The notes under the pieces were generated by a model, which did not search any database, was not told where the DNA came from, and saw only the letters and a list, made by a program, of their open reading frames with translations. Both the position numbers and the translations under genes were made by a program. From Magnetococcales bacterium (GTDB lineage Bacteria > Pseudomonadota > Magnetococcia > Magnetococcales > Magnetaquicoccaceae), in the NCBI GenBank assembly GCA_015234115.1, contig JADFWP010000007.1, positions 18,668-77,436 on the forward strand: DNA of 58,769 nt, in the 5' to 3' direction. Shown here piece by piece: positions 38,497 through 49,946 of this stretch. Every line of letters starts with the position of its first letter. Positions within the stretch are counted from its first letter, which is position 1.

Positions 38497-39618
38497 TCAC
38501 ACCCGCATGGGCATCAGCACGAACATGGCATCCCCGCACGCCGGATCGTAGACCAGCACCGGCGATTCGTCGTCCTTGAAGGAGAACTGGGCGGTCTCGC
38601 CCGACATCACGGTCAGAATCTCCCGCAGATAGCGGGCATTGAAACCGATGTTCAAGGTTTCGACGCCTTCGTAGACCACCGCCATCTCCTCTTCGGCCTC
38701 TTCCTGTTCCGGATTGACCGAGACGATGCGCATATGGTTTTCGTTGATAATCAGGCGCACGCCGAGGGTTTTTTCGTGCGACAGGGTGGAGATCCGTTTC
38801 ACCACCTGATGCAGCGCCTCGCGGGCAACCGTCAAACGCACGGTATTGCCGGTCGGCACCACCCGACGCCAATCGGGAAAACGCCCCTGCACCACCTTGG
38901 AGACCAGCGACAGATCGGATTTGAGCAGTTGCACATGGCCGGCGCTCAGAATCAGATCCGGGGTCTGGTCATCCTCTTCCAGGAGTTTGCGGATTTCGTA
39001 GACGGTCTTTTTCGGCAGGATCACCTCGCGGCTGTCAGGCAGCGGGAACTCCAGGGGTTGTTCCACCATGGCCATGCGGTGGGTATCGGTGGCGACCATG
39101 CGGATCCGGCCCGGCAGTTCCGGCTCGTCGGCGGCGGTCACCTGGATGAACACGCCGTTGAGCACATAGCGGGTCTCGTCCGTGGACATGGCGAACTGGG
39201 TCTTTTCCAGCATGGTGGCGAACTGATCGCGGGAGATGGCCAGCCGGAACTCCCCTTCGGGTCCGGGGATGTTCGGAAACTGCGCGGCAGGGAGCGTGGC
39301 CAGATCGAAGCGTGCCCGGTCGCAGGTCAAAAGCAGCCGCTCCCCCTCCTTGCGCAGCCGGATCGCCTTGGCGGGCAGCTCCTTGACCACATCGAACAGC
39401 ACTCTGGCGCCCACGGTCAAGGTGCCATCCACCACGGCCTCGACCGGCGTGATGGTGCGCACCGACACCTCCAGATCGGTGGCCGAAACGGTCAGTTGAC
39501 CCTCCGCCACCTCCAGCAGGGCGTTGCCCAGGATCGGCATGGTGTTGCGCCGCTCCACCACGGTCTGAATGCGCGCCAGGACTTTCAGAAAAGGGTCGCG
39601 GTCGATAAAGAATTCCAT
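38497..39618 (-). CDS. dnaN: DNA polymerase III beta sliding clamp
   Basis: The clamp that tethers replicative polymerase to DNA, 373 residues in three repeated folds. It starts MEFFIDRDPFLKVLARIQTV, has the typical RNTMPILGNALLEV in the first domain, and ends DPACGDAMFVLMPMRV with the MPM hydrophobic cleft near the C-terminus. It lies between dnaA (55 bases) and recF (11 bases), read leftward. Confidence 0.98.
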   Translation of the reverse strand: MEFFIDRDPFLKVLARIQTVVERRNTMPILGNALLEVAEGQLTVSATDLEVSVRTITPVEAVVDGTLTVGARVLFDVVKELPAKAIRLRKEGERLLLTCDRARFDLATLPAAQFPNIPGPEGEFRLAISRDQFATMLEKTQFAMSTDETRYVLNGVFIQVTAADEPELPGRIRMVATDTHRMAMVEQPLEFPLPDSREVILPKKTVYEIRKLLEEDDQTPDLILSAGHVQLLKSDLSLVSKVVQGRFPDWRRVVPTGNTVRLTVAREALHQVVKRISTLSHEKTLGVRLIINENHMRIVSVNPEQEEAEEEMAVVYEGVETLNIGFNARYLREILTVMSGETAQFSFKDDESPVLVYDPACGDAMFVLMPMRV

Positions 39619-39673
39619 ATTGCCCTGCCCTTGATGAATGAAGAAACGAACCGACCGGCCATCATGGCAAGGA

Positions 39674-41062
39674 TCACTTGCGCAGCATGGCGGTCAGAGT
39701 GGTGACCACCTGTTCCAGATCGCCATCCACCTGCTGTTGGGAGGCGATCTTGTCCACGGCATAAAGCACCGTGGTGTGATTGCGATTGCCGAACTCGAAG
39801 GCGATATCCGGATAGGAATATTTGGTCAGTTGCTTGCACAGAAACATCGCCACCTGACGGGGATGGCTGTAGCGTCTGGCCCGTTTGTCCGAGCGGATAT
39901 CCAGAGGCCGGATCTTGTAATAGGCGGCCACGGTTTCGATGATTTTTTCCATGGAGATCTGGCGTGGTTCGTTGCGGCGCATGGTGCCGCGCAGCGACTC
40001 CTTGACCAGGGCCATGGTGACCGGCTCTTTTTCCAGGGAGGCGAGCAGAAAGACCCGGATCAACGCCCCCTCTAACTCCCGGACATTGGTCTGGATCGCC
40101 TCGGCGAGGAAAAAGGCCACATCGTCTTGCAGATCCATTCCCTCCTGGGCCGCCTTTTTTTTCAGGATGGCCATGCGGGTCTCCAGGTCCGGGGGGTGGA
40201 TGTCCACCACCAGTCCCTGGGAAAAACGGGAACGGAGCCGTTCTTCGAGGTGTTCGATCTCGCCGGGAAAGCTGTCCGAGGAGAGGACGATCTGTTTGTT
40301 GGCCTCCTGGAGGGCGTTGAACGTATGGAAAAACTCCTCCTGGGTTGCCTTCTTGCCGGCGATGAACTGGATGTCGTCGATCAGCAGGACATCGACCGAG
40401 CGGAAATTTTCTTTAAAGTTGTGCACCTGCTTGAAGCGCAGCGACTCGACCAACTGGGTCATGAACTTTTCCGAGGTGATATAAAGCGTCTTGCCATCCG
40501 GACGCGCACGCAGCAGGGCATTGCCGATGGCGTGCAGCAGATGGGTTTTGCCGAGTCCCACGCCCCCCTGAATATAAAGTGGATTATAAGCCGTTGCCGG
40601 GGCATCCGCCACCCTTGCCGCAGCGGCGTGTGCGAATTGGTTGCAACTGCCCACCACGAAATTTTCGAAGGTGTAGCGTCCATCGACCCCGGAGCGGGCA
40701 GGAGCGGAGGGGCGCGCCACGGGTTCCGGGCTGGCGGTGGCGGCAGCGGGTTCCGGGGGGTTGGGATCGACGATGAACTGTATGGCGCACAGACGGCCTG
40801 CCGTGGTCGAAAGGGCCGATTCCAGCAGGTTGCCATAGTGGTCGCGGATGTAGACCGCGGAAAAATCGTTGGCCGCCAGGATTTCGAGGCGTCCATCCCC
40901 CCGTTCCCGTCCCAGGCGCAAGGGTTTGAGCCACATGTCAAACACCTGCGGGGCGACCTGTTCTTTGACCAGGGCCAAAGCCGTTTGCCAGATTTCCATC
41001 AGTTCCATGGTGTGGGTCGGTCGCTCATCGGTCGGGATCCAGGGGTCTTGGGCGGCATGCAT
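39674..41062 (-). CDS. dnaA: Chromosomal replication initiator DnaA
   Basis: The initiator ATPase, about 462 residues. Domain I starts MELMEIWQTALALVKEQ. The ATPase core begins with TFENFVVGSCNQFAHAAA and has Walker A GGVGLGKTHLLHA and Walker B VLLIDDIQFI. The C-terminal DNA-binding domain carries FEFGNRNHTTVLYAV. The start is uncertain among 41080, 41062 and 41008, none with a strong ribosome site. The tight order with dnaN, recF and gyrB suggests the replication origin is near, but no cluster of TTATNCACA boxes was seen in the flanks. Confidence 0.96.
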   Translation of the reverse strand: MHAAQDPWIPTDERPTHTMELMEIWQTALALVKEQVAPQVFDMWLKPLRLGRERGDGRLEILAANDFSAVYIRDHYGNLLESALSTTAGRLCAIQFIVDPNPPEPAAATASPEPVARPSAPARSGVDGRYTFENFVVGSCNQFAHAAAARVADAPATAYNPLYIQGGVGLGKTHLLHAIGNALLRARPDGKTLYITSEKFMTQLVESLRFKQVHNFKENFRSVDVLLIDDIQFIAGKKATQEEFFHTFNALQEANKQIVLSSDSFPGEIEHLEERLRSRFSQGLVVDIHPPDLETRMAILKKKAAQEGMDLQDDVAFFLAEAIQTNVRELEGALIRVFLLASLEKEPVTMALVKESLRGTMRRNEPRQISMEKIIETVAAYYKIRPLDIRSDKRARRYSHPRQVAMFLCKQLTKYSYPDIAFEFGNRNHTTVLYAVDKIASQQQVDGDLEQVVTTLTAMLRK

Positions 41063-41154
41063 ATCCCAAGCATAACACAAACCAACCCGCAGACGCTACT
41101 GCCGACCGGCAGGAATCATCAAGGATGAAGGGGTGCGGCAGTCCGGAATCAACC

Positions 41155-41211
41155 CATCGAAAAAAAGAGCGGGGCTGGGGGATTCATCCCCCGAACCCCC
41201 TCTTTATTTTT
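41155..41211 (+). repeat. Family B palindrome, short divergent copy
   Basis: AAAAAGAGCGGGGCTGGGGG, ATTCATCCCC and CGAACCCCCTCTTT form one imperfect palindrome between tkt and dnaA. It ends at the tkt stop codon. Confidence 0.75.
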
Positions 41212-43168
41212 AATGATTCAACATCTCCAGCGCCCGCGCGGTGACCGCCTCGACGCTCAACCCCAGGTGCGCCAGGGCCTGCTCGCCCGGCGCGGAGAGA
41301 CCAAACCGGTCGATGGCGATCACCTCTCCCGCCTCTCCGACCCAGCGATGCCACCCCAATGACGCCCCCGCCTCGATGGCCAGCCGCAACCCGGCAGAGA
41401 GCACCGACGCCCGGTACTCGCGGGATTGCCCGGCAAACAACTCCCAGGAGGGCATGGAGACCACCCGCACCCGGCCATGACCCGCCGCCGCCAGCCGCGC
41501 CCGCACCTCCAAAGCCAACGCCACCTCACTGCCGCTGGCCAGCAACACCAGTTCCGGTTCCCCGTCGCACGCCGCCACCACATAGGCCCCACGGGCCACC
41601 CCTTCCGGATTGGGCGGCAACAACGGCAGATTCTGCCGGGAGAGAATCAAAGCCGTCGGACCGCGCCCGCTCACCGCCAGCCGCCAGGCCGCCAGGGTCT
41701 CGTGACCATCCGCCGGACGAAAGACCGTCAGACCGGGCAGCGCGCGCAAACCGGCCAACTGCTCGATGGGTTGATGGGTCGGCCCATCCTCTCCCACCGC
41801 CACGCTGTCGTGGGTCAGCACATAAATGACCCGCGTCTCCATCAGGGCAGAAAGACGCATGGCACCGCGCATGTAATCCGAAAAAACCAGGAATGTGGCG
41901 CAATAGGGAATCCAACCGCCATGCAACGCCATGCCGTTGACCACCGCCGCCATGGCATGCTCGCGCACGCCGAAATGCAGATTGCGCGCACCACCCTCCC
42001 GCATGTGGGTGTTGTTGGAAGGGGCCAGATCCGCCGAACCGCCGATCAGGCTGGGCAGATGGGGCGCCAGGGCGTTGATCGCCATGCCCGAAGCCACCCG
42101 CGTGGCCAAAGGCTTGACGCCAAAATCGACCGCGTTCAAACCCGCGTCCCACCCCTCGGGCAACACCCCGGCCAACGCCTCCCGGAACCGGGTCAAACGC
42201 TTTGGATCTGCGGCCTCGGCAGCCGCCACCCGCGCCGCCCACCCCTGGGACCACTCCCGCCCGCGCTCGATCACCCCGGCCCGATAGACATCCAATGCCG
42301 CAGGCACATGAAACGCCTCGTTCGGCCAATCATAAAACGCCCGCGTCGCCGCCAGCTTTTCGGCGCCCAGAGGCGAACCATGCACCCCGGCCGATCCGGC
42401 CAGCGGCGAACCATGCCCGATCTCGGTGCGCACCCGGATCAGGGTGGGACGCTCCGTCTCGGCCCGGCCCAGTTCGATGGCACCGGCAATCGCCTCCAGA
42501 TCCTCCCCGTCGGCCACGGCCAGCGTCTGCCAGCCACAGGCGCGAAAACGGGCCTCCACCTCTTCGGTGAAAGCCAGATCCGTGCTCCCTTCGATCGAAA
42601 TGCGATTGTCATCATACAAAACGATCAGTTTCCCCAACCGCTGATGACCCGCCAACGACACCGCTTCCGCCGCCACCCCCTCCATCAGGTCGCCATCCGA
42701 AGCCAGCACATACACATGGTGATCCACCAAAGACGGCGCGCCCGCCACCAAGAAACGCTCCGCCAGCAACCGCTCGGCCCAGGCCATCCCCACCCCCATG
42801 GCCACCCCCTGACCCAGCGGACCGGTGGAACACTCCACCCCCGGCGTCAGGCCGTGCTCGGGATGACCCGGCGTGCGACTGCCCAACTGCCGGAAATTCT
42901 TCAACTCCGATACCGGCAGATCGTATCCCGACAGATGCAACAAGGCATACAGCAGCGCCGAACCGTGGCCCGCCGACAGAATGAACCGATCCCGGTCCGG
43001 CCACCCCGGATCCGAAGGATCATGACGCAAAAACCGGCTCCAGATCACATGAGCCATGGGCGCCGCCCCCAAAGGCAGGCCAGGATGGCCGGAGCGGGCC
43101 TGTTCCACCATGTCCACCGCCAGCATCCGCAACGTGGTGACGCACAATCTATCCAGATCAAGATTCAT
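41210..43168 (-). CDS. tkt: Transketolase
   Basis: A thiamine-diphosphate enzyme of the pentose phosphate and Calvin pathways, 652 residues. The N-terminal domain has [20 protein letters not shown] and [15 protein letters not shown]. The cofactor motif is [19 protein letters not shown] with YDDNRIS. The second domain shows [23 protein letters not shown] 43168 is used; the longer frame lacks support. It is divergent from the TonB-receptor operon. Confidence 0.97.
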   Translation of the reverse strand: MNLDLDRLCVTTLRMLAVDMVEQARSGHPGLPLGAAPMAHVIWSRFLRHDPSDPGWPDRDRFILSAGHGSALLYALLHLSGYDLPVSELKNFRQLGSRTPGHPEHGLTPGVECSTGPLGQGVAMGVGMAWAERLLAERFLVAGAPSLVDHHVYVLASDGDLMEGVAAEAVSLAGHQRLGKLIVLYDDNRISIEGSTDLAFTEEVEARFRACGWQTLAVADGEDLEAIAGAIELGRAETERPTLIRVRTEIGHGSPLAGSAGVHGSPLGAEKLAATRAFYDWPNEAFHVPAALDVYRAGVIERGREWSQGWAARVAAAEAADPKRLTRFREALAGVLPEGWDAGLNAVDFGVKPLATRVASGMAINALAPHLPSLIGGSADLAPSNNTHMREGGARNLHFGVREHAMAAVVNGMALHGGWIPYCATFLVFSDYMRGAMRLSALMETRVIYVLTHDSVAVGEDGPTHQPIEQLAGLRALPGLTVFRPADGHETLAAWRLAVSGRGPTALILSRQNLPLLPPNPEGVARGAYVVAACDGEPELVLLASGSEVALALEVRARLAAAGHGRVRVVSMPSWELFAGQSREYRASVLSAGLRLAIEAGASLGWHRWVGEAGEVIAIDRFGLSAPGEQALAHLGLSVEAVTARALEMLNH

Positions 43169-43361
43169 GAATGGATCCCAATGATATGAGAAATAGCGAT
43201 ACTTGAAACCGGCCATGTTCGATTTTTTTCAGATGAGACCTGAACCAATCCGTTGTACCATGAAAAGCCCAGGGACGAAACCGCTCGTGTGACAGGTACA
43301 AGATCCCGAAGGAACCATTCCGAAGCATCCTGACCTGCGCGGGGGAGCGCAAAATAGTGCG

Positions 43362-45308
43362 ATGAATCCGATCCAACCTCTGCCCTGCCGTCTGCCATGG
43401 CTGCCGATCGGCCTGCTTTTGACCACCCTGCCGACCATGGGCATGGCCGATCCGACCCATACGCCTCCCACCGAAATGGAGGCGCTGCTCAACATGGATT
43501 TCAAGGAGTTGGCCGCAATCCACCTCACCTCCGCCACGCGCCAGGAACAAAAACTGGTCGATACCACGGCGGCGGTCACGGTGATCGACGCCGAAGAGAT
43601 CCGCCGCTCGGGCCTGACCTCGTTGCCGGAGCTGCTGCGACGGGTGCCGGGGCTGAATGTGGCACGCATCAATGCCGACAACTGGGCGATCAGCGCACGC
43701 GGCTTCAATGCCCAGTTCTCCAACAAGCTGCTGGTGCTCATGGATGGCCGCACCCTCTACACCCCGCTCTTCGCCGGGGTGAACTGGAATCTCCAGCAGG
43801 TGCTGTTGGCCGATGTGGAACGGATCGAGGTGATCCGGGGACCAGGGGCCACCATGTGGGGCGCCAACGCGGTCAACGGGGTGATCAACATCATCACCAA
43901 AAAGGCCGCCGATACCCGAGGCACGCTGCTCTCCGTGACCGGCGGCACCACGGAGACCATCCAGGGCGCAATCCGCCATGGCGATCAGGCCGGAACGTCG
44001 CTGGATTACCGGATCCAGGCCAGAGGATTCGAGCACGACGCTTTCAAACAGGCCAACGGCAGCCGTTCCGGAGACGACTGGCATGGACAACAGGGCGGCT
44101 TCCGCGCCGACTGGCACCGCTCGGCCCAGGACGAAGTGACCTTCGACGGCGATCTGCACGAAATCACCGAGCAGCTCTCCCCAGGCAGCAAACAGGGGGG
44201 CCATCTGCTCACCCGCTGGACCCGCACCCTGCCCGACCAGCGCAACTGGTCGCTGCAATTCTATTTCGACCGCAACATCGACACCACCTTCGAACAGACC
44301 ACGATCTACGATCTGGATGGGCAATACGCCATGCGTCACGGCGATCACGCCCTGCTCTGGGGCGCAGGCTATCGACTCACCACCATGGATCTGGAAAACA
44401 CCCCCGTGATCCAATGGCTGCCGCCGGTCCGGAACGACCAGACCATGAACCTCTTTGTCCAGGACGAAATCACCCTGAATCCGGACTGGAAACTGACCCT
44501 GGGCACCAAGGTGGAGCATAACGATTACACCGGCGTGGAGTGGCAACCCAATGCCCGGCTGCTCTGGCGCCTCTCCGACACCCGCGCCGTGTGGGCCGCC
44601 GTGGCGCGCGCGGTGCGCACCCCGTCGCGGGTCGATGCCGATTTCCAACTCGCCGCCCCCATCGGACCCACCACGATCCTGACAGTGAACGGCACGCCGG
44701 AGATCCGCTCCGAAACCCTGCTCGCCTGGGAACTCGGCTATCGCGCCCAGCTCAAACCCGAACTCTCGCTGGATCTGACCGCGTTCTACAATCAATACGA
44801 CCAGCTGGTCTCGATGGAAAATCGGCCACCGACCTTCATTCCTCCGACCCTGACCCTCCACCAGCACTACGACAACCAGGCCCTGGCCAGCACCCATGGC
44901 CTGGAAACCGCCCTGGACTGGCGGGTGAACGATGGCTGGAAACTGCGCGCCGCTTACTCCTGGCTGCACATGAACCTCGAACTCACCGCAGGCAGTACCG
45001 ACACCACCACCCTGGCCACCGCCGGCGACAGCCCCAGACATCAATGGCAACTGCACTCGTTTCTCGATCTGCCCCACGACCTGGAGTTCGATGCCGCGCT
45101 CTACCATGTGACCCGACTGCCCCATCCCGCCATCCCGGCGGTCACCCGACTCGATCTGCGGCTGGGATGGCGCGCCACGCCCGCATTGAACCTGAGCCTC
45201 ACCGCCCAGAATCTGCTCGACGACCGGCATCCGGAGTTCACCGGCACCAGCATCACCGCAAGCGAAGTGCCGCGCGCGCTCCTGGCCCGCATGGACTGGA
45301 ACTTCTGA
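43362..45308 (+). CDS. TonB-dependent outer-membrane receptor
   Basis: A beta-barrel receptor of 648 residues. A signal peptide ends near MGMA, then a plug domain shows VTVIDAEEIRRSGLTSLPEL, ARGFNAQFSNKLLVLMDGR and ERIEVIRGPGATMWGANAV. The barrel ends in an aromatic residue (RMDWNF), as is usual for outer-membrane insertion. A weak TonB-box-like stretch lies near residue 38-58. Ligand unknown; the sequence is of the vitamin/siderophore/catechol type. It starts a four-gene operon with a YfiR-like protein, a hybrid kinase and a cyclase-type regulator, so it may take part in signal reception as well as import. Confidence 0.93.
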   Translation: MNPIQPLPCRLPWLPIGLLLTTLPTMGMADPTHTPPTEMEALLNMDFKELAAIHLTSATRQEQKLVDTTAAVTVIDAEEIRRSGLTSLPELLRRVPGLNVARINADNWAISARGFNAQFSNKLLVLMDGRTLYTPLFAGVNWNLQQVLLADVERIEVIRGPGATMWGANAVNGVINIITKKAADTRGTLLSVTGGTTETIQGAIRHGDQAGTSLDYRIQARGFEHDAFKQANGSRSGDDWHGQQGGFRADWHRSAQDEVTFDGDLHEITEQLSPGSKQGGHLLTRWTRTLPDQRNWSLQFYFDRNIDTTFEQTTIYDLDGQYAMRHGDHALLWGAGYRLTTMDLENTPVIQWLPPVRNDQTMNLFVQDEITLNPDWKLTLGTKVEHNDYTGVEWQPNARLLWRLSDTRAVWAAVARAVRTPSRVDADFQLAAPIGPTTILTVNGTPEIRSETLLAWELGYRAQLKPELSLDLTAFYNQYDQLVSMENRPPTFIPPTLTLHQHYDNQALASTHGLETALDWRVNDGWKLRAAYSWLHMNLELTAGSTDTTTLATAGDSPRHQWQLHSFLDLPHDLEFDAALYHVTRLPHPAIPAVTRLDLRLGWRATPALNLSLTAQNLLDDRHPEFTGTSITASEVPRALLARMDWNF

Positions 45309-45314
45309 CCGCCC

Positions 45315-45863
45315 ATGAACCGCCTCCGCCACCGGCTCCGCTTCCTGCTGATGCTGCCGCTCCTGACCCTGGGGAGCGGCGGACCGGCCACGACGTGGGC
45401 GGAAACCGCCTCGGAAGCCCAGGTCAAGGGCGCCTATCTGTACCATTTCACCAAATTCGTCACCTGGCCCACCTCGGTCTTTGCCGACGACGGGGACGAA
45501 TTTCACCTCTGCGTCCTGGGCCAGGATACCCTGGGCCCGGTGCTGAACGCCCTGACCCAAAAGAGTGTCGGCACCCATCCGATCCTCATCCTGCACCTCA
45601 CGGATCCCAAAAACGCAACCAACTGCCATCTGCTCTTCATTTCACATTCCGAAGAGGATCAGCTCCCCGCCATCCTGGAGGCGATCCAGGGCAAACCGAT
45701 CCTCACGGTCGGCGACCCGCCGGAATTCGCCCGCAATGGCGGCATGATCCACTTCATGCGCATCAACGACACGCTGCGCTTTGCCATCAATCAGGAAAAC
45801 GCGCGACTCGCAGGACTGAAAATCCACGCCACACTGCTCCAGGTGGGCCATGTTCTCAAGTAA
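45315..45863 (+). CDS. YfiR-family periplasmic protein (DUF4154)
   Basis: A secreted protein of 182 residues. The signal peptide is followed by [19 protein letters not shown], the defining start of the family, and [20 protein letters not shown] near the end. YfiR of Pseudomonas is a periplasmic redox-sensitive inhibitor of a membrane cyclase. Here it is followed, with a 14-base overlap, by a hybrid kinase with a periplasmic domain that could be its target. Confidence 0.9.
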   Translation: MNRLRHRLRFLLMLPLLTLGSGGPATTWAETASEAQVKGAYLYHFTKFVTWPTSVFADDGDEFHLCVLGQDTLGPVLNALTQKSVGTHPILILHLTDPKNATNCHLLFISHSEEDQLPAILEAIQGKPILTVGDPPEFARNGGMIHFMRINDTLRFAINQENARLAGLKIHATLLQVGHVLK

Positions 45864-48432
45864 CCGTCTCAGCACCTATTTCAGGGATCTGTCGATCCGC
45901 AAAAAGCTGATCCTGATCATGACCCTGCTCTCCTGGGTGACGCTCATCCTCTCGACGCTGGCCTTTTCGCTCGCCGAATACTTCCAGGAACGGGATGCCC
46001 TGGCCAAAAACATCACCACCCAGGCGGAAATCATCGCCATCAACAGCCGCGCCGCGCTGGCCTTCAACGATCCGGAGACCGCCCAGCGCGTCCTGAGCGC
46101 CCTGCAAGTCAACCCCAATGTCCATGGCGCCGCCCTGTTCACCCCGGATGGCCAGCGGTTCGCCACCTTCATCCGCGCCGATCATCCCCACAAAGACGAT
46201 CTCTTCCTGGCGTCCGCCAATCCCATGGAACGCTCGGCCCTGTTCGCACACGACGAACTGCTGCTGCGCCAACCGATCTTTCTGGACAAGGATCTGCTCG
46301 GTTCCATTCTCATCCACGCCCACCTGGATGAACTGGAAGAACAGATGTTCGCCCGCTCCCTGCTCATTCTGGGGGTTCTCTTCCTGACCCTCTCTCTGAC
46401 CTTTTTTTTCGCCCTGCGCATCCAGCAACAGATCACCCGGCCCATCGAATCGCTGCGCGCCGCCGCCAGCGCCATTGGCCAGGGACGCTTCGACACCCCG
46501 ATCGAAATTCACTCCAAAGACGAAATCGGGCAACTGGCCGGTGCCTTCCAGCAGATGGCCACGGATCTTGCCCGGGAACGGGCCGCCCTGGAACGGGCCA
46601 CCCGCGCCAAATCGGAATTCCTGGCCAACATGAGCCACGAAATCCGCACCCCGATGAATGCCATCATCGGCCTGACCGATCTGGCCCTGCAAACCCCGCT
46701 GGAGGCGCGCCCCAAATCCTTTTTGAACAAAATCGCCAGCTCGTCGCGCGCCCTGTTGCGCATTCTCAACGACATCCTGGACTTTTCCAAAATCGAGGCC
46801 GGCAAACTCGACCTGGAACAAATGCCCTTCCAGCTCCATGAAGTGGTCACCCACATGCACGATCTGTTCGACATGCAGGCCGCCGACCGCCGCATCACCC
46901 TGCATTTCGACCAGTCCGAGGATCTCTATCCCGGCATGCTGCTGGGGGATGCCCTGCGACTGGAACAGGTGCTGCTCAACCTGATCGGCAATGCCTTGAA
47001 GTTCACGCCAGGCGGGGAGGGTACCGTCACCTTGACCATCACCACCCGCGCCGCAACCCCGGAGTGGGTCGAGTTGGAATTCGCGGTGCGCGATACGGGC
47101 GTGGGATTGGACGCAGATCAGATCAGTCGGCTCTTCACCCCTTTCACCCAGGCGGACAGCTCCACCACCCGCCAGTTCGGCGGCACCGGACTGGGCCTGG
47201 CGATCTGCAAACGACTGATCACCATGATGTCCGGGACCATCCAGGTGGAGAGCCAACCGGGCCAGGGAAGCACATTCCGTTTCACGGTCCGTTTCACCCC
47301 GGCGCCCCACCACGACGGCTCCCGCCACCCCTCCCACGCCCCAACCGGCCCGATCGACCCGGCAACCGTGATCGCCCGCGTGAAAGGAGCGCGCATTCTG
47401 CTGGCCGAAGACAATGCCATCAACCAACTGGTGGCCGTGGAACTGCTGCAATCGTTGCAACTGGAAGTGGTGGTGGCCGCCAATGGCCGCGAGGCGCTCC
47501 AGCAGGCCCTCGACCAGCCTTTCGATCTGGTGCTGATGGATCTGCAAATGCCGATCCTCGATGGTTATGCCGCCACCCGCGCCATCCGCCAGGAGTCCCG
47601 TCTGGCAGAGCTGCCCATTGTCGCCATGACCGCCCACGCCATGAACGGAGACCGGGAGATTTCCATCTCCCACGGCCTGAACGACCATTTGACCAAACCC
47701 ATCGACAAGCAGCTCCTTTTCGCCACCCTGTTGCAATGGATCCGCCCCAGAGAGGGCATCGGCCCCACCGCCGGATCCACCCCGCCGCCCGTCGCGCCGT
47801 CGCCCCGACCCGACACGCTGGACGGGGTGGAGCTGACCACCGCCCTCGAACGGATCAACGGCAACTGGCCGCTGTTGCGCCAATTGTTGTGCGCATTTCG
47901 CGAAGAGTACGCCGAAACGGCAAAAAAATTGCATCAATGCTTGACGGAACCGGATCAAGAGGCCCAGGATGAAGCCAGACGCATGATCCATGCGATCAAA
48001 GGAATGGCGGGCAACATGGGTGCCATGGCCGTACATGACGCGGCGCGGGAGTTGGAAAACGCCATCAGGCAGGGATCCTCCGCATCCTGGCCCGAGCTGC
48101 TGACCCGTTTCGACGCCGAACTGACCCGGCTGCTCAACGCCATCGCCGCCCTGCCCGAGATCGAATCGCCCGCCGCCGCACCGCGCCTGCAGGAGGTGGA
48201 TTCCAGGCAGTTCATTCCCCTGATTCAGGCGCTCTCCACCGCGATCTGCGCCAATGATTTTTCAGCCTTGAGCCGCCTGGAACTGCTCAAACCGCTGCTG
48301 ACGGACGGAGAAGCCGGAGTCGCCCTGGGACGGGTCGCCCAGGCGCTGGATGACTTCGATTTTGAACGGGCGCGCGCCGAACTGTTCAGGCTCGCCCAAT
48401 GTCTGGGAATTCCCGACAAGGAGTGGTCATGA
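45850..48432 (+). CDS. Hybrid sensor histidine kinase with CHASE8-like, HAMP, REC and Hpt
   Basis: A protein of 860 residues. A first membrane helix ([20 protein letters not shown]) precedes a CHASE8-type sensor. A second helix ([20 protein letters not shown]), HAMP and HisKA with His263 in SHEIRTP follow. The HATPase domain ends in [14 protein letters not shown] receiver has Asp564 in MDLQMP, and an Hpt domain has His714 in [11 protein letters not shown]. All four phosphorelay steps except the output are thus in one chain. It overlaps yfiR-like (14 bases) and the cyclase-type regulator gene (4 bases). Confidence 0.95.
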   Translation: MFSSNRLSTYFRDLSIRKKLILIMTLLSWVTLILSTLAFSLAEYFQERDALAKNITTQAEIIAINSRAALAFNDPETAQRVLSALQVNPNVHGAALFTPDGQRFATFIRADHPHKDDLFLASANPMERSALFAHDELLLRQPIFLDKDLLGSILIHAHLDELEEQMFARSLLILGVLFLTLSLTFFFALRIQQQITRPIESLRAAASAIGQGRFDTPIEIHSKDEIGQLAGAFQQMATDLARERAALERATRAKSEFLANMSHEIRTPMNAIIGLTDLALQTPLEARPKSFLNKIASSSRALLRILNDILDFSKIEAGKLDLEQMPFQLHEVVTHMHDLFDMQAADRRITLHFDQSEDLYPGMLLGDALRLEQVLLNLIGNALKFTPGGEGTVTLTITTRAATPEWVELEFAVRDTGVGLDADQISRLFTPFTQADSSTTRQFGGTGLGLAICKRLITMMSGTIQVESQPGQGSTFRFTVRFTPAPHHDGSRHPSHAPTGPIDPATVIARVKGARILLAEDNAINQLVAVELLQSLQLEVVVAANGREALQQALDQPFDLVLMDLQMPILDGYAATRAIRQESRLAELPIVAMTAHAMNGDREISISHGLNDHLTKPIDKQLLFATLLQWIRPREGIGPTAGSTPPPVAPSPRPDTLDGVELTTALERINGNWPLLRQLLCAFREEYAETAKKLHQCLTEPDQEAQDEARRMIHAIKGMAGNMGAMAVHDAARELENAIRQGSSASWPELLTRFDAELTRLLNAIAALPEIESPAAAPRLQEVDSRQFIPLIQALSTAICANDFSALSRLELLKPLLTDGEAGVALGRVAQALDDFDFERARAELFRLAQCLGIPDKEWS

Positions 48433-49946
48433 ACGACAAACCCGCACGTTCCCGCATTCTGATCGTGGACGATCTGCCCGGCAACATCAAAGTGCTGGCC
48501 GAACTCCTGAAAGATGAATACGACATCTCCATGACCACCCAGGGTCAGGATGCCTTGCGCCTGGCCCAAAATGGCACGCTGGAATTGATCCTCCTGGACA
48601 TCGTGATGCCGGATCTGGATGGCTTCGAAGTCTGCCGCAGATTGCGGGAAAATCCCCGCACCCGTGGCATTCCGGTCATTTTCGTCACCGGTCAGGGGGA
48701 TACCGAAGACGAAGCGCGCGGCTTTGCCATGGGTGCGGTCGATTACATCACCAAACCCTTTTCCGCCCCCATCGTGCGGGCGCGGGTCAAGACCCATCTC
48801 GGCTTGAAACTGGCGCGCGAGCAGATCGAAAAAAGCAATCAGGAGATCCGCCATCTCAACGACAATCTGGTGGCCGTGCTCTCCGAGCAGAAAAAAGCCA
48901 ATGCCCTGCTGGATCGGGCCAACCAGTTCATCCGTTCCACCTTTGGACGTTACATGTCCGAGGATGTGGTGGCCACCATTCTCGACTCCCCCGACGGGCT
49001 GCGGCTCGGCGGTGAAAAACGCGAAGTGACGGTGATGATGTCGGATCTGCGCGGCTTCACGCTCTTGAGCGAGCGGCGCGCGCCGGAAGAGGTGGTGGCC
49101 ATGCTCAACCGCTATCTGGAGATCATGACCGAAATCTTGTTGCAGTATAATGGCACGATCATCGAATTCATGGGGGATGGGATTCTGGCCCTGTTCGGCG
49201 CGCCGATCCGGCGGATGGATGATCCGCAGCGGGCCGTGGCCTGTGCCCTGGCCATGCAGTTGGCCATGGAACGGGTCAATACCGAGAATCGGCGGCGCTG
49301 TTTTCCGGAATTCAAGATGGGGGTGGGATTGAACACCGGCATGGTGGTGGCCGGCAACATCGGCTCAGACAAGCGGACCAAATACGGGGTGGTGGGCAGT
49401 GCAATCAATCTGACGGCGCGCATCGAATCCCTGACCGTGGGGGGGCAGGTGTTGATTTCCGATGCCACAGCCCAAGCCTGCGGTCCGATTCTGGCCATCG
49501 AGCAGAGCTGGGAGGTGATGCCCAAGGGGGCCGGCAAGCCTTTGACCATTCATCAGGTGAGCGGCATCGGCGCCCCTTACGGTCTGCACCTGCCGCCGAC
49601 GGAGGCGCTTCAACTGCATCCGCTCACCCCGCCGCTTAAGGTGCGGGTGCGGGTCATGGAGGGCAAGCATGCCGGGCTGGCCGAACACACCGGCACCCTG
49701 ATCGCCCTCACTCCCCCCATGGCCGAACTGCTCTCCGATCTGCACGCCGAACGGCTCACCAATCTGCAAATCGAGCTGTACGACGAACAGGGACAGAGAA
49801 TCACCCGTGATCTCTACGCCAAAGTGCTCACCGAAGACGACGGCCAGGGCCGTCAGACCATTCACTTCACCTCGACACCACCGGAGGCGGAAGAATTTTT
49901 TGAGAAAGTTTGCCAATCCCGCCCCCTTCCGGAGACCCATCATTGA
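48429..49946 (+). CDS. Response regulator with class III nucleotide cyclase domain
   Basis: A protein of 505 residues. A receiver domain with Asp57 comes first, then a coiled-coil linker (about 130-165) with [14 protein letters not shown], and a class III cyclase domain (about 190-375). That domain contains [27 protein letters not shown] and a later conserved [13 protein letters not shown]. The metal Asp pair is present (SDLRGF, MGDGIL). The C-terminal 100 residues (from [16 protein letters not shown]) look PilZ-like in pattern. Product, cAMP or cGMP, cannot be read. It is the output of the operon starting at the TonB receptor. Confidence 0.93.
   Translation: MNDKPARSRILIVDDLPGNIKVLAELLKDEYDISMTTQGQDALRLAQNGTLELILLDIVMPDLDGFEVCRRLRENPRTRGIPVIFVTGQGDTEDEARGFAMGAVDYITKPFSAPIVRARVKTHLGLKLAREQIEKSNQEIRHLNDNLVAVLSEQKKANALLDRANQFIRSTFGRYMSEDVVATILDSPDGLRLGGEKREVTVMMSDLRGFTLLSERRAPEEVVAMLNRYLEIMTEILLQYNGTIIEFMGDGILALFGAPIRRMDDPQRAVACALAMQLAMERVNTENRRRCFPEFKMGVGLNTGMVVAGNIGSDKRTKYGVVGSAINLTARIESLTVGGQVLISDATAQACGPILAIEQSWEVMPKGAGKPLTIHQVSGIGAPYGLHLPPTEALQLHPLTPPLKVRVRVMEGKHAGLAEHTGTLIALTPPMAELLSDLHAERLTNLQIELYDEQGQRITRDLYAKVLTEDDGQGRQTIHFTSTPPEAEEFFEKVCQSRPLPETHH

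Noticed and set aside
41426..43189. Plus-strand frame opposite transketolase
   Set aside because: Antisense shadow of tkt.
43158..45629. Minus-strand frame opposite the TonB receptor
   Set aside because: Antisense shadow; the receptor has signal peptide, plug and barrel features.
45856..48036. Minus-strand frame opposite the hybrid kinase
   Set aside because: Antisense shadow of the kinase with conserved His and Asp sites.
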